Below are positions 11,366-21,520 of a stretch of DNA of 64,000 bases, in pieces. Both the position numbers and the translations under genes were made by a program. The stretch spans positions 25,042,305 to 25,106,304 of the forward strand of contig CM055191.1 in the NCBI GenBank assembly GCA_029224185.1, read 5' to 3'. Source of the DNA: Karalla daura. Its lineage: Eukaryota > Chordata > Actinopteri > Chaetodontiformes > Leiognathidae. Positions within the stretch are counted from its first letter, which is position 1. Every line of letters starts with the position of its first letter. Below the pieces are notes generated by a model. The model was not told the DNA's origin, did not search any database, and saw only the letters and a list, made by a program, of their open reading frames with translations.

Positions 11366-12160
11366 CGATCCACACCAAGGGGCCAGGACCCCCATAAAGC
11401 AGCAGGCCCGGACTCTGTCTCCCCCGCTGTCCTGAAGCACTGCGCTGACCAGCTCGCCCCGGTGTTGACTGACATCTTAAACACCTCACTGAAGCTGTGT
11501 TACATCCCAGCCTGCTTCAAGGTAGCACCCATGATCCCAGTCCCCAGGAAGACCACGGCCACAGACTTGAAAGACTACAGACCTGTCGCCCTGACCTCTG
11601 TTGTCATGAAGGTCCTGGAGCGCCTGGTCCTGGTCCACCTAAAGGGGATTTCTGAGCCAGTGCTCGACCCACTGCAGTTTGCTTACAGGGCCAACAGATC
11701 CACTGTGGACGCAGTGAATATGGCCCTGCACTACATCCTGGAACATCTGGACACCACAGGCAACTATGCCAGGATCCTGTTTGTAGACTGCAGCTCGGCC
11801 TTCAACACCATCCTGCCGTCCATCTTGGAGCACTAGCTTTCCCTGTTACAGGTTCCAGACTCCACCTGCAGATGGATTGTGGACTTCCTGACCAATAGCT
11901 ATCAGCAGGTGAACTTGGGGAGGAACATCTCCAGCTCCAGATCCACCTGCACTGGTTCCCTGCAGGGTTGCGTCCTGTCCCCACTGCTGTTCTGCCTGTA
12001 CACAGGTGTGTCTCCCACCACCCGTCAGTCAAACTCCTGAAGTTTGCTGATGATACCACCCTGGTGGGCCTCATCTCCAACGGGGATGGTGGCATACAAG
12101 AGGGAGATGGAGTGGCTGCAGTGCTGGTGCAGCAGCAAAATTGAAATTGAAAGAAAATTA
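11366..12160 (+). mobile_element. LINE reverse transcriptase fragment (jockey/CR1-like)
   Basis: The frame reads KAAGPDSVSPAVLKHCADQL, LKDYRPVALTSVVMKVLERL, LDPLQFAYRANRSTVDAVNM and LFVDCSSAFNTI, the fingers and palm of a non-LTR reverse transcriptase common in fish. The palm A-box Asp (FVDCSSAF) is kept. A TAG at 11834 interrupts the frame. After it, the same enzyme continues with QGCVLSPLLFCLYT and, in another frame, LLKFADDTTLVGLISNG, so the FADD catalytic box is present but out of frame. The fragment ends at about 12150. It is a dead insertion; a second copy of the family lies at 14345-15175. Confidence 0.85.
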
Positions 12161-12232
12161 ATCAAAATTTAGTTCATTTCTTCCACTAGCTACGTAGCAT
12201 TAGCTGCCAGCCTCCTATTCATTGTACACAAT

Positions 12233-13080
12233 GGGCCTCATTCACGAACTGTTCTTACGAACAAATTTGTTCTTAAGTCCCACTTTCGAAGATTTTACAA
12301 AGATTGTGGCATTCATGAATTTCTTCTTATCTAGGATTGATTCTTAGGTAAGAACAAATCCTACGAAAACTCAGGGGTATACTTATGCACATATCAGTGC
12401 TGACATGTTGGCAAGGTTGTGTATGATTCTCTTGTACAATTCAACAAAATTCAAATACAGTGATAATCCTGTCATATTTATCGTTTACTCTTTTAATATT
12501 GTTGGAACTGTACAGAGAATTTTTATTTTTTATTAAATAAAATGTGCCAATGATTTAACATTAATCAAGTAAATTGGAAAATCCCCAATGATGGCCCCGA
12601 TGCGCTGGTCCATCCTGGTTTGTTGCATCGGAATATTGCAATTTTCAAGTTATTTTCAATTTATTGCAAGTTTCAAATTTCAGATCAAGCCACTTCTTTT
12701 TCACCTCCTCTACTGTGCGTCCTTCTGACACTGCGTCCACTGCATGTGTGATAGCCTCCCATGCTTCTTTTTTGTTTGTGCTGGTATAGCTTGAACTAAG
12801 GCTACCGAATATAATTTAAGTTAAAGCTCAATTTAAATTTAAGTTTAAGTTAAGTTTCCTCTCTTAACATTTTTTTTCTCTTCTCCTGCTGTGCTCCATC
12901 TGATTTCTGCTTTGCTTTGGACATTTTGTGACTGTTTGCTCCGTTTTTTTGCTGTTTCCTTGTTGCTGTTTACTTGCCCTTGTCCACACAGCCTGGCAAT
13001 TTCTTTAGCCCTTTCTTAAGCCCTTTTATGGGCATTGATGGGGCAGTTACCTATGCTAATCCTACAGTATGTTGATTAGA
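12233..13080 (-). mobile_element. PIF/Harbinger-type element, copy 1 (3' end unclear)
   Basis: The left end GGGCCTCATTCACGAACTGT matches the complete copy at 26451-27451 and similarity continues to about 13080. On the - strand it keeps part of the Myb/SANT-like DNA-binding protein frame, broken by stops. No matching right terminal repeat is visible, so this copy is truncated or rearranged. In intact Harbinger elements this protein works with a DDE nuclease, which is absent here. Confidence 0.7.
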
Positions 13081-13490
13081 CTCAACTTCATTTTCTTCTT
13101 CAAAAGTTTGTCTAAGTGTAGCCAAGTGATCATTTTAAAAGCTGTCTTGGCCTTCTTGGCTCTCAGAAGTCTTCTCAGAAAATTGAATTTGATCGTGCCT
13201 AAGACAATAGGCAATTATTTTGATCAGGTAATTTCCCGCCATTAACGAGATCTACGCCTTCACCCTTGGACAAAGACAATTTTCTGCGCTTGCACCAGGA
13301 TCCCGAAACCTTGCAAAAAATGGAAAAACAAATGCGTAAAAAGAGGCTAAACACCAGAACTAAACAAACAAATGACGAACCAGACGATGACAGTATTTGT
13401 AGTGGTCAGTATTTTTGTGTTTTACATTTTGTGAAAAGCAAGGGCTTGCTAGCTTTCACACAAGCTATGCCTGTGGCTAGCAAGCCACAG
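13081..13490. other. Unassigned, with a short possible exon-like frame
   Basis: A frame at 13266-13412 (starting KDNFLRLHQDPETLQKMEKQ) has highly polar, coding-like composition and is followed by GTCAGT. I do not recognise it, and no joining exon is evident. It may be a relic of a transposon protein. Confidence 0.25.
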
Positions 13491-13607
13491 GTGTTTTGGT
13501 AAATAAGTATGGGGAAGTTTGGGAGGGAGGCTATTGTTTTATGTGATGTTGAAAACCACTGAAATCTAACAATTTCCCTGTTTGATCATTGATCAGACAT
13601 TGATCAG
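13491..13607. repeat. Near-identical duplicate of 15720-15836
   Basis: About 117 bases starting GGTGTTTTGGTAAATAAGTA differ from 15720-15836 at only a few positions. The second copy lies next to LTR-like sequence, so this may be an LTR or retroelement end fragment. Confidence 0.8.
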
Positions 13608-13609
13608 GC

Positions 13610-14340
13610 ATATTGTGTGTGTGTCTCTGACTGACTGGGTTACATAGAGCACAGTTCATTAATTCAGTTATAAGAACAAATAAAGACACAGGGCAGGGTC
13701 ACAATAACACCATGAAATAGTATTATAGTTATTGAAGTGCTTTTACTTATACGTACCATATTTAATTTAATAATTTAAAATAATTTTTTGACTCAATTAT
13801 TTGCTTCCACTTACAGCGAACCTGGCCAATATTAGAGACATTTCTGTTAATTGAATACAGCCTATTTAAGAGAATATACGGTATGTATTTTTCTCTAGGC
13901 ATGTGTTTATGTGTCAGTCATTGTGGGACCAATGGGATACTGTACAACTTTTCTAGATTTTACTGATAAAATCAGTGTAGTCAATGTAAATGTTTAGTAG
14001 AGCATAGACAAGCTTCACTTTAGAAGAGCTTCCAAAAATACACAAGTAAGCAGTTATAACTGATGAGTTAATCATGAGTGAGCATAAACAAGCTGTTGTT
14101 GCAGTTGTTGATGTTTTGTAAAGCATAGACATGTCTAAACTAACCTTTAGAAGAACAAATTGCATCCATGAAGGGTGGTCGTCGTGCCATGCAGGACACA
14201 AAATTACGAAACAGAATTATGATCAGTGATCCTCGGATAAGGTACACAGTGAAATAAAATAAAAAGGCACATCTAAATACGTAAATAAAAATATACAAAT
14301 ATAGTAATAAAAAAGTAGTAAATTTCGGAGTAGTGCAAGA
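13610..14340. other. grik2 intron 1, unassigned
   Basis: AT-rich DNA with no supported gene. Confidence 0.35.
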
Positions 14341-14344
14341 GTCC

Positions 14345-15175
14345 AGGTGCAGTGCTATCTGGCATCGTCAGCGGTTCACTCATCAGACTATGGGGTAGAT
14401 ATTGATTTCACATCTCTCGGGAAGAAGCTGTGTCTCAGTCTGTTTCTGAAGGTCTTGATGGTCATGTACCTCTTTCCAGAGGGGAGAGACACAAACAGTT
14501 CGTTACCTGGGTGGTTGAGGTCTGCAGCTATACAACCAGCCCTTCCTCTGTCCCGGCTGTTATAAATTGAGTCTAAAGGTGGGAGTCGACTCCCAACAAT
14601 CCCTGGTGCTGTCCTCACCACCAGGCCAAGTTTTTCCTGTCTTGTGCAGTGCAGCTCCCATACCACACTGCTGCACTCAGACAGAGAATGCTTTCTCTTT
14701 TGGCCCTGGAAGTTCGTACAAGGAGCTGAGGGGAGAGTTCAGTCCTTTTGAGCTTCCTGAGGAAGAAGAGAATTTGTTGGGCCTTCTTCACCAGGTGGGA
14801 TGTTTGAAGAGACAAAGTAAGGTCAGATGTAATGTGGATGCCCAGGAACTTGATACTGTCCACCTGCTTCACCTCCTCTCCATGAATGAGGAGAGGGGTG
14901 TGTTGCATCCTCCTAGATCTCCTGGAGTCCTCAATAACCTCCTTGGTCTTGCTTGTGCTCAGGACAAGGTTGGTGTCTGACCACCATCCTGTCAGTTGCT
15001 GGATCTCCCCTCTGTAGCGAGTCTCATCATTATCCAATATTATCATCATTATCTCATCATTATCCAAGACCCACTACGATGGTGTCATCTGCGATGGTGT
15101 CATCTGCGATGATGTCATCTGCGATGGTGTCATCTGCGAACTTCACAACCAAGTTTGTGGAGTGAACAGCAGTAC
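14345..15175 (-). mobile_element. LINE 3' end, same family as 11366-12160
   Basis: On the - strand the sequence gives the C-terminal half of the enzyme: the FADD box, LTGWWSDTNLVLSTSKTKEV, VDSIKFLGIHITSDLTLSLQ, KAQQILFFLRKLKRTELSPQ, and in a second frame DRGRAGCIAADLNHPGNELF and LFVSLPSGKRYMTIKT. It is a 5'-truncated copy with one frameshift and several stops. The FADD catalytic box has been amplified to four tandem 15-bp units (15078-15137). Not functional. Confidence 0.85.
15078..15137 (-). repeat. 4 x 15-bp minisatellite in the RT FADD motif
   Basis: Four head-to-tail units of GATGGTGTCATCTGC on the + strand, one with a G-to-A change. On the - strand, in frame with the preceding KFADD, they read ADDTI, ADDTI, ADDII and ADDTI. 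The repeat unit is thus the catalytic Asp-Asp box. Confidence 0.9.
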
Positions 15176-15189
15176 AGTCGTGGTAAGCA

Positions 15190-15860
15190 TAAAGACTGGG
15201 AGATTCGCCTCTTTTCTGTTCCGGATCACAGTGCTGGTTGCAGAATTCTATTCCTCCTTCAGTAGTTGCAAAAGAAAAATTTGAGGAAGCCGGCTTGATG
15301 ATTAGTTGATTTAATTAGAAAAAGTTGGTCCAAACAGTCGTGCAAAACAAACAACTGGAGAATCTCACAGGAGAAATCATGTACAATAATCACAGAGTGG
15401 CACCCAGGATCATGTAACACAACGTCCAGGAGAATTCTATTGGAATGTTGGTGGTCGAGATCTTTATATCTGCTTCAGGGGGTTTAGATTTCAGAGAAAG
15501 TGTGGGGAGGGGTCAAGGTTGGGTCTACTGTGAAAATGATTTAATCATGTGGGAAAAGGTAAATGTAGGTGTTGATCAAGGTGGTCCTGTTGATGTCTGT
15601 AGATGTCATTATGTGGAAAATGGTGTGTGTGGCTATTGAGGTTGTGATTGAGGTGGTCCTGTTAGTTAGTTAGTATTTAATTTAATCATGTAGGAAGAGA
15701 TGTGAGTCTAACTACTGAAGGTGTTTTGGTAAGTAAGTATGGGGAAGTTTGGGAGGGAGGCTATTGTTTTATGTGATGTTGAAATCCACTGAAATCTAAC
15801 AATTCCCCTGTTTGATCATTGATCAGACATTGATGATCACAATAAACATCATTGATTGTA
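15190..15860 (-). repeat. LTR-like block of a gag-only retroelement
   Basis: The part at about 15213-15420 (TTCCGGATCACAGTGCTGG, AAAGTTGGTCCAAACAGTCG, AACAACTGGAGAATCTCACA) resembles 40228-40440, which sits upstream of a related gag fragment. I infer both are LTR or leader DNA of the same - strand family. This copy would be the 3' LTR of the ORF remnants at 15871-20070. Boundaries are approximate and no terminal TG...CA pair was proven. Confidence 0.45.
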
Positions 15861-15870
15861 TTAATGTCTA

Positions 15871-16485
15871 TTAATCAAAAATATCGTTACTGTAGACAGT
15901 CGTTATTGCATACATTATCATTGATACATATTTGATCATGTCTGAAGTGCTTCCCCATAGCTGTGCACTTCCTTCTCTGTAGGATCTCATCCAGGGCCAT
16001 GTAGATTGTGAATGGGTATTCCAGGTGGTGATGACGTGTTGGGTGGAGGTCATCATCAGAGTCGTTGCCAGGGTTGATGCCATCATCAGGATTGTTGTTA
16101 TTGTTACGATTGTTGTCATCGTCAGGATTGTTGTTGCTGGATGAGGTAAAAGGCTGCAAAGGGCTGTTGTTTTGGATCCATGTCTCCATAGCCCATCATC
16201 CTGCACCTTCGTCTCATTTCTTGTCCATTCCCATTTTCCTTCATCATTGGCACCATTCTGAATTTTCTTACTGTCGTCTGATTTTCCTGATTTGTGACAC
16301 TGCGCAAGGTGTGATGCTCTCTCAGCCTCATCTTGACACCTGATTTGCTTTCCTGTTTTATATGCACTGCCCTTGTCTGTGTTCCTGAGTTTCATCTGCA
16401 ACAATCTTGACCTTCTGGGTGCCTTTGCATCTGTCTTTACACTCTTATCTGCAGGAACCTTGCCTCTTGTTTCTATCACTTCATG
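15871..16485 (-). pseudogene. Gag-like retroelement ORF, distal part
   Basis: A basic, hydrophilic frame (EVIETRGKVPADKSVKTDAK, then RCQDEAERASHLAQC) continues on the - strand, with an overlapping frame rich in Asn and Asp towards its end, so at least one frameshift is present. It abuts the CACTG end at 16486. Together with 19243-20070 it looks like one long ORF split by a DNA transposon. I do not recognise a catalytic domain. Confidence 0.4.
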
Positions 16486-16574
16486 CACTGAGAAAAATGT
16501 GGAGTGAAAATTACTTTAAAAAATCAAGGACAGTCAGCACTTAGAAATTGTAAGTAAATTCTACAGGGCGGATC

Positions 16575-16795
16575 TTCAAGTAAACTTTACTTGCAGATAT
16601 TAAGTTTATTTTACTCGCAAAACATTAAATAATTTACTTACTCTTTTATTCTTAGTAAATTTTACTTATTTTCTTGACTGCTTCAAGTAAACGTTACTTG
16701 CAGATATTAAGTTTATTTTACTCGCAAAACATTGAATTATGTACTTACTCTCTCATTCTTAGTACTTTTTACTTACAATTCTTGACTGCTTCATA
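16575..16795. repeat. Two-copy tandem repeat, unit about 108 bp
   Basis: CTTCAAGTAAACTTTACTTG... at 16575 repeats from 16682 as CTTCAAGTAAACGTTACTTG..., including TTTATTTTACTCGCAAAACA in both units. It lies near one end of the CACTG element and could be subterminal transposase-binding DNA. Confidence 0.8.
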
Positions 16796-17050
16796 CTGAA
16801 TGAGCTTACCTAAAAATCAATGCATTTTTGAAGTAATTATAAAATATTTTAATAATTTTAATTTTAATAAGTTTAATTCACCAGCTACAGATAAGTAACA
16901 TTTACATTTTTTTATTGAGACAATGAGTCATGTGTTTTAATGTAACAACTCTATTTTTCTTGTGCAAAAATATATATTTTTATATAAAGATAAACAGCAT
17001 AGGCCTACATAGTAATATGTGAACAACTGTGGCCTTTTACAATACAATAC

Positions 17051-17275
17051 CCCCGACTGCATCCCGTGAACAGTGTTCTGGCCTGGTGTCGGTGTTGAGG
17101 AGGTTAATGCGCCCAGTTGTCTGGGCAGAAGCTGAGACAACCCCAGACAACTAGCTGGACTAGTTTCCTCAACAGTAAAAGGGTTGTCTCAGCTTCAAAC
17201 CCCAGACAGCTGGGCATACTAGCTTCGTCAACATCGACACCGGGCTGGAACACCGCTCACAGGATGCAGTCGGGG
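17051..17275. repeat. Imperfect inverted repeat, arms about 94 bp
   Basis: The left arm starts CCCCGACTGCATCCCGTGAA; the right arm (17181-17275), reverse complemented, starts CCCCGACTGCATCCTGTGAG. Both arms run to GAAGCTGAGACAACC. The loop is about 36 bases. A direct repeat of about 50 bp (GATAAACAGCATAGGCCTAC...) flanks the fold-back at 16989-17038 and 17413-17462. Confidence 0.85.
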
Positions 17276-17500
17276 TTAAGCTACTGTTGATGCACCATAC
17301 TGCTGATGAGGATGCCATACAGATTCATGCCAAAAGACCAACAATTTGACAATTTTGAAACAATTTGAAATACAAATAAGTTCTGCAAAGTTCTCTGTGA
17401 GAAAAGGGACAAGATAAACAGCATAGGCCTACATAGTAACATGTAAACAACTGTGGCCTTTTTTTCCCCTTTTAGTACTTCTCTTGGTTCAAATGTGCAT

Positions 17501-17820
17501 TCAGGTCATGAGCTTGCTGCAAACACTGAGGACTTTTGGCAACAACTTTAAGGGATCAAGCTGGAGAAGGAGCTTTTGGAACACTTTGAATGTGTTTTTC
17601 ATTTTGGGTGGGTAGCTCAAATTCAATGTGTAAATTATCCCCATCAGCAGCAGACATGCATTCAGAATGCTTCCACAGTTGTCAACAATGTCATTGCCCT
17701 CAACAACAATTGACACATCAGTGGACGGACCTTCATCTTCTTCCATGTGGTAGACACAGATCTTCAGGATGAACTCTGCCTTGTCTGCTTGAGCCGCCTC
17801 TCTGCTAATATCCTGAAAAA
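17501..17820 (-). pseudogene. C-terminal exon of a transposon-associated protein
   Basis: After a TTTTTCAG acceptor-like site near 17815 the - strand reads DISREAAQADKAEFILKICV, then EDEGPSTDVSIVVEGNDIV and TFKVFQKLLLQLD to a stop. From memory this resembles the ends of multi-copy teleost proteins labelled sterile alpha motif domain-containing protein 3-like. No SAM domain is visible in this part. It lies within the CACTG element, which would make the family transposon-borne. Function unknown; assignment moderate to low. Confidence 0.45.
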
Positions 17821-18090
17821 TACATGTTCAGGCGCAAAGTACAGCTCAATTTCTGATTTAAGTTACAGATTAGTGGCAAAAATATCACAGAGGAGAAGAG
17901 AGAAGATGGGAGAGGAAGAGGAAGAAGAGCGTGAACGGGGAGAAGTGAGAAGATGATAGAGGAGAGGGGAATATGGAGGACAGAGGAGTATTTTCGATGG
18001 GTCAAGCTAGTTGTATTTTGAGTGGAAGTGAATAAGAATTCAATGTATTATATCCTGTGAAGTTTGTGACCTAAAAATGTTTGAATTTAC

Positions 18091-18279
18091 CTAATAGTCC
18101 TTAATGAGTCCATCTGTAGACTCCCACAGGAACTCCACCAAGGCACGGATAATTGCCTCCCATCTTGCTTCAACATTTTGCTTTAACAGCAACACGGTCG
18201 ACTTGGTGTGGAGCTCTCGGTCAGCTAGTGAAGCAGCGGTCAGGAAAGCATCACACCCATTATGCGCGACTCTGCTCAA
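18091..18279 (-). pseudogene. Upstream coding remnant of the CACTG element
   Basis: A frame of about 60 codons (ASLADRELHTKSTVLLLKQN, WEAIIRALVEFLWESTDGLI) ends at DY-stop next to GTAAATT. Its placement upstream of the 17501-17820 exon on the same strand suggests one gene. I do not recognise the domain. Confidence 0.35.
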
Positions 18280-19242
18280 TGAAGCAGTGTCATTGACACA
18301 TCAGGTGCTGATGGAGTGCGAAAAGTGTAAAGTACATATGGGACAAAGTGCGTCCCTTTCAGGTTCAATACTGGCCGTACTTTCCGTGGCTGGTCATCGG
18401 TAAAGTACGGTAAATATTAAGGTTGCAACGTAATTTACAACTATAAACGTAGTTGACAAACAAAACAGTGTCACCTTAAGGCGGAATCTCCACTTCCACG
18501 CCAGTGTGTAGCATGGCGGTGTGTGTGTGCGTGGTGCTGTAGCGCTGCGCGCACACAAACTTACAACAGAGAAGACATGCTTTGCCGAATGCCCGCTAAT
18601 AACGGTAACACCAACACTAAATCGCAACCACTGTACAGTGTGACATTAAGTCAAACTCCGCGAGTCATGACGCGGCTGAAAAAGATGGATGCCGAGGATG
18701 TCTGTGGCTGGCCCCAAACCTAACTCGCTACGCTGAGGGTAAAGTTGCACACTTGGTGCTCACAAGCCACATTCTTGTCCACGAATAATCAAAGGCGCCG
18801 TCAACTTTACATGAAAGAATGTAGTTGACAGTTAATAAACCACAACATGACGGTGGGGCTCATGGCTGTACCTTATCCTAGGGGTCCACAACAGAGGTCC
18901 AGAGGGACGTTGTGTGTTGATATGTGATGCACGTTAATGGCAAATGTGCAGTTTATTGCAGAAAACAATTCTGAGTGTCTTACCTCAAACTTGCTGTAAC
19001 TGCCGTCTTCTGTTTTGGCGGAGTGTGCTCATCACAAGGCGCAAAACGCAGCACAGAGCAATGTCAAATCTACTTCATATTTAAGTACATTGCAATGACT
19101 ACGGAATATTACATGAAAATGCATAGTAAATCTTACTCTTCCTACCTAAGTTATATTTTACATGGATGGCATATCTAGGAGTACATTTTTGACAGTTAAC
19201 CTCTTTCATTTTACTACACCAATAAAGTCATTTTTTTCAGTG

Positions 19243-20070
19243 TGTGTATGTGCTTCTTCCACTGTGACTGTAGCTATCTCTGCTGGTGATTGTACTTTAT
19301 CCAACACTAGCTGACTATACTTTGCTCGGGTCCCACTAGTCTCCACTACATCACAGACAGTTGTTCCCACGCACTCAGCAGAATGTTCTCTGCTCTCAAC
19401 AGTGGGGGGATCATCCGTGAACTTAACCATTTCTTGCATTGGCGACTCCCTCAATTGATAGTCTTGCCCTGTTACATTTATGACATCTTTGCAGTTGGGT
19501 TTGCTTTCAACTATGACAGGTGTCACTATAATAGATGGATGGGAAACGGTGACTTGTCTGATGACCATCCTTGGTAACTCCAGGATAGCCTCCATCTTGT
19601 CATCTGCGGCTGCACGCATGTCAAATCCATCCTCATGCTCCCTCGCAGCAAATAAAGCTTCCCTCTAGCTGTCGCTCAGTTTCTGAAACTGTTCATATTC
19701 ACTATCATCGAGATTTTCTTACCTGCATTTCTTTGCTAAGTGACCTGTTCTGACCTGTTCTTTCCTGTCCTCTGTGTTTGGCCTTATATCTGTTCTCACT
19801 TGAAATTAAAGCTCTCGTCATAATCTGATCTTCATCTCCTTCATCTGCAGTGATTGATCTTATCTTGTGTCCGATGCTATTTTCTGCTTTTTTAGCGGCA
19901 CTGATTAGCATGTCGTAGGTGAAGTTTGATCCTTTCCAAGTGGGGGCTGTCAATTTGACAGCTTTTCTAATTTCAGGGGACAAGCTTTGTAGCAAATTGC
20001 TCTTCAAGGCACCATGGTTGCTACCACCTATGTTCTCTTCATTCAGGCCATTTATACCAGAATGTCATAG
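19243..20070 (-). pseudogene. Gag-like retroelement ORF, proximal part
   Basis: On the - strand the frame reads LKSNLLQSLSPEIRKAVKLT, NFTYDMLISAAKKAENSIGH, then after a frameshift EYEQFQKLSDS, a stop, and REALFAAREHEDGFDMRAAA onward. The LLQSLSPEIRKAVKLT segment is shared with 39164-39448 and has the character of a retroelement Gag (capsid) region. The similarity to known families is too weak to name a clade. No reverse transcriptase or integrase is nearby, so this is a defective or non-autonomous element. Confidence 0.6.
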
Positions 20071-20073
20071 GAA

Positions 20074-20480
20074 AACCACTGAAATCTACAATAGGTAGTT
20101 ATATTGTACTCGTGCTTAGTAACTGATCAATACTGGGAATTAACCCTATTAAGAAATTTGGGTTACGAAATTGGTAACTTTGGGTATGACATAATGCTTT
20201 AAAAAAAAGTTGATAAGTAGTGATGATTTAGTAATGATTTAGTAAAGATTAAATCATGATTAAAAAATTAGGAGGTAAGTGTGTGAAAATGATTAACCAA
20301 TGTGTCAAACAGTGCTGCTGAGTGTGACTAAAGGCCCCAGTATGCTTCCACAAAAATTTGTGCAGAGAAAAACTTGAGACCTGTTGTTGGTGGTTGTCAT
20401 AGATGCATCAGACGAGAGACATCAACCAATCTGAACAGCTTCAGCTTTACTCCTGGTCATACATTTAATGCAGCAAAGTG
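20074..20480. other. Retroelement flank, unassigned
   Basis: GAAAACCACTGAAATCTA at about 20078 resembles the 13491/15720 duplicate, so LTR-like DNA may continue here. A CCCCAGTATGCTTCCAC motif near 20335 resembles the end of a fish MITE. Nothing coding. Confidence 0.3.
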
Positions 20481-20494
20481 CTATGGATCCGTGT

Positions 20495-20820
20495 TTAAAT
20501 AGGGGGACAAAACGTCCACTTTTGCCTGGACATGACTGCTTTTAATTATGCTTAAATTCATTAAAATGTCCGTTTTTCAATTGACTTGCGCTTTGTGCAG
20601 GCTGTCCCGTGTGTGGTCCTGCGACTCGCATACCCGGAGAGAAAGAGAGAGAGAGAGAGGGAGAGAGAGAGAGAGACCGTAGTAGACATCGCTTTTGATC
20701 CAGTAGCACACCACCCCAAATAATCAATTCAAAATACAGTCACCATAAATATACAGTCACCATAAATATATATATAAATATATACAATAACTAACTTATT
20801 GTTAGTTTGTTATCTGAGTC
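20495..20820. repeat. Possible hAT-type end plus (GA)n tract
   Basis: AGGGGGACAAAACGTCCACT followed by TGCCTGGACATG resembles the GGGTGACCAGACGTCC-like termini of fish hAT non-autonomous elements. A GA-rich run follows at 20637-20677. No partner terminus was identified. Confidence 0.35.
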
Positions 20821-20829
20821 TGCCATTTT

Positions 20830-21220
20830 TATTCTTATTTCACGTTTTTCAGTCTATCTTCAGCATACGTTCAGTGATTAAAACCATTCAACTACTTAAA
20901 CGTTCAACTCTTTTAGGACATTATTGCTTTCCTTAAACCTTTTTTCAGTCTTTTAAACTTTTTAAAATAATCAACATTTTATGAATTTTTTCCCCATTGA
21001 ATTTAATTGAAACTCTCTTCAGCTCCTCTTAACTTCCAAATTTATCTCCTTCCACATTCTTTCAGCTACAGACTCCATTCAAACTTCAAACTATTCACAA
21101 GACTTTCAACTATTACCGAATGACTTTTCTCTTTCAAATACTTTATAAAAAAATATATATATATATATTTTTCACAATCACAGTTTTAATCGTCAGCTTT
21201 TTTCAACCCTTTTCCGATTT
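20830..21220. repeat. Degenerate TTCA/TTTCA-rich repeat tract
   Basis: Long pyrimidine-rich DNA with recurring TTTTCAGTC, TTCAACT and TTAAAC words, similar in style to 22970-23380 on the other side of the hAT element. The period is not clean. Confidence 0.4.
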
Positions 21221-21520
21221 GAGTGTGTATTGTGCGTAATATTCAGAAATACAGTGGGTAATGTCAATGCTGGAGTGACCCCAACGCAGCCTCCTCTCTC
21301 CATAAGCCATAATGCATTTTTCGTCTTCCTCAACCAAACTTGAACTTTACACTTCTACTCGCAATGGTGGCCTCCGCATTCATGGTAGAGACATCAAATC
21401 ACACACGGGCGTTCCTGAGACTCTCCCCTGCGTGGCAGTGTGCTTATATTTAAGATAGGACCACGTGTTGTCTCCGTACAGCCAATTGTTTACTGTTCAC
21501 ACACTTTTGTTTCCCATAAG

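Larger units (their letters stand above)
16486..19242 (-). mobile_element. 2.76-kb DNA transposon with CACTG terminal repeats
   Basis: The ends are CACTGAGAAAAATG (16486-16499) and, in reverse complement, CACTGAAAAAAATG (19229-19242), 13 of 14 identical. The insertion divides a gag-like ORF. Inside are coding remnants on the - strand (17501-17820 and 18091-18279), a 110-bp tandem repeat and a large inverted repeat. CACTG termini fit CACTA/EnSpm-type elements, but no catalytic transposase domain and no convincing target-site duplication were seen, so the superfamily stays open. Confidence 0.6.

Noticed and set aside
13266..13502. Polar + strand ORF as a host exon
   Set aside because: It has coding-like composition but no acceptor-partner exon or family match; kept only as unassigned.
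16486..19242. Calling the CACTG element a confirmed EnSpm/CACTA transposon
   Set aside because: Flanking bases (ATG left, TGT right) give no clear 3-bp duplication and no catalytic domain was seen; only the terminal motif suggests it.
15871..20070. Calling the gag-like ORF an endogenous retrovirus
   Set aside because: No polymerase or envelope region is present and the gag similarity is too general to separate retrovirus from LTR retrotransposon.
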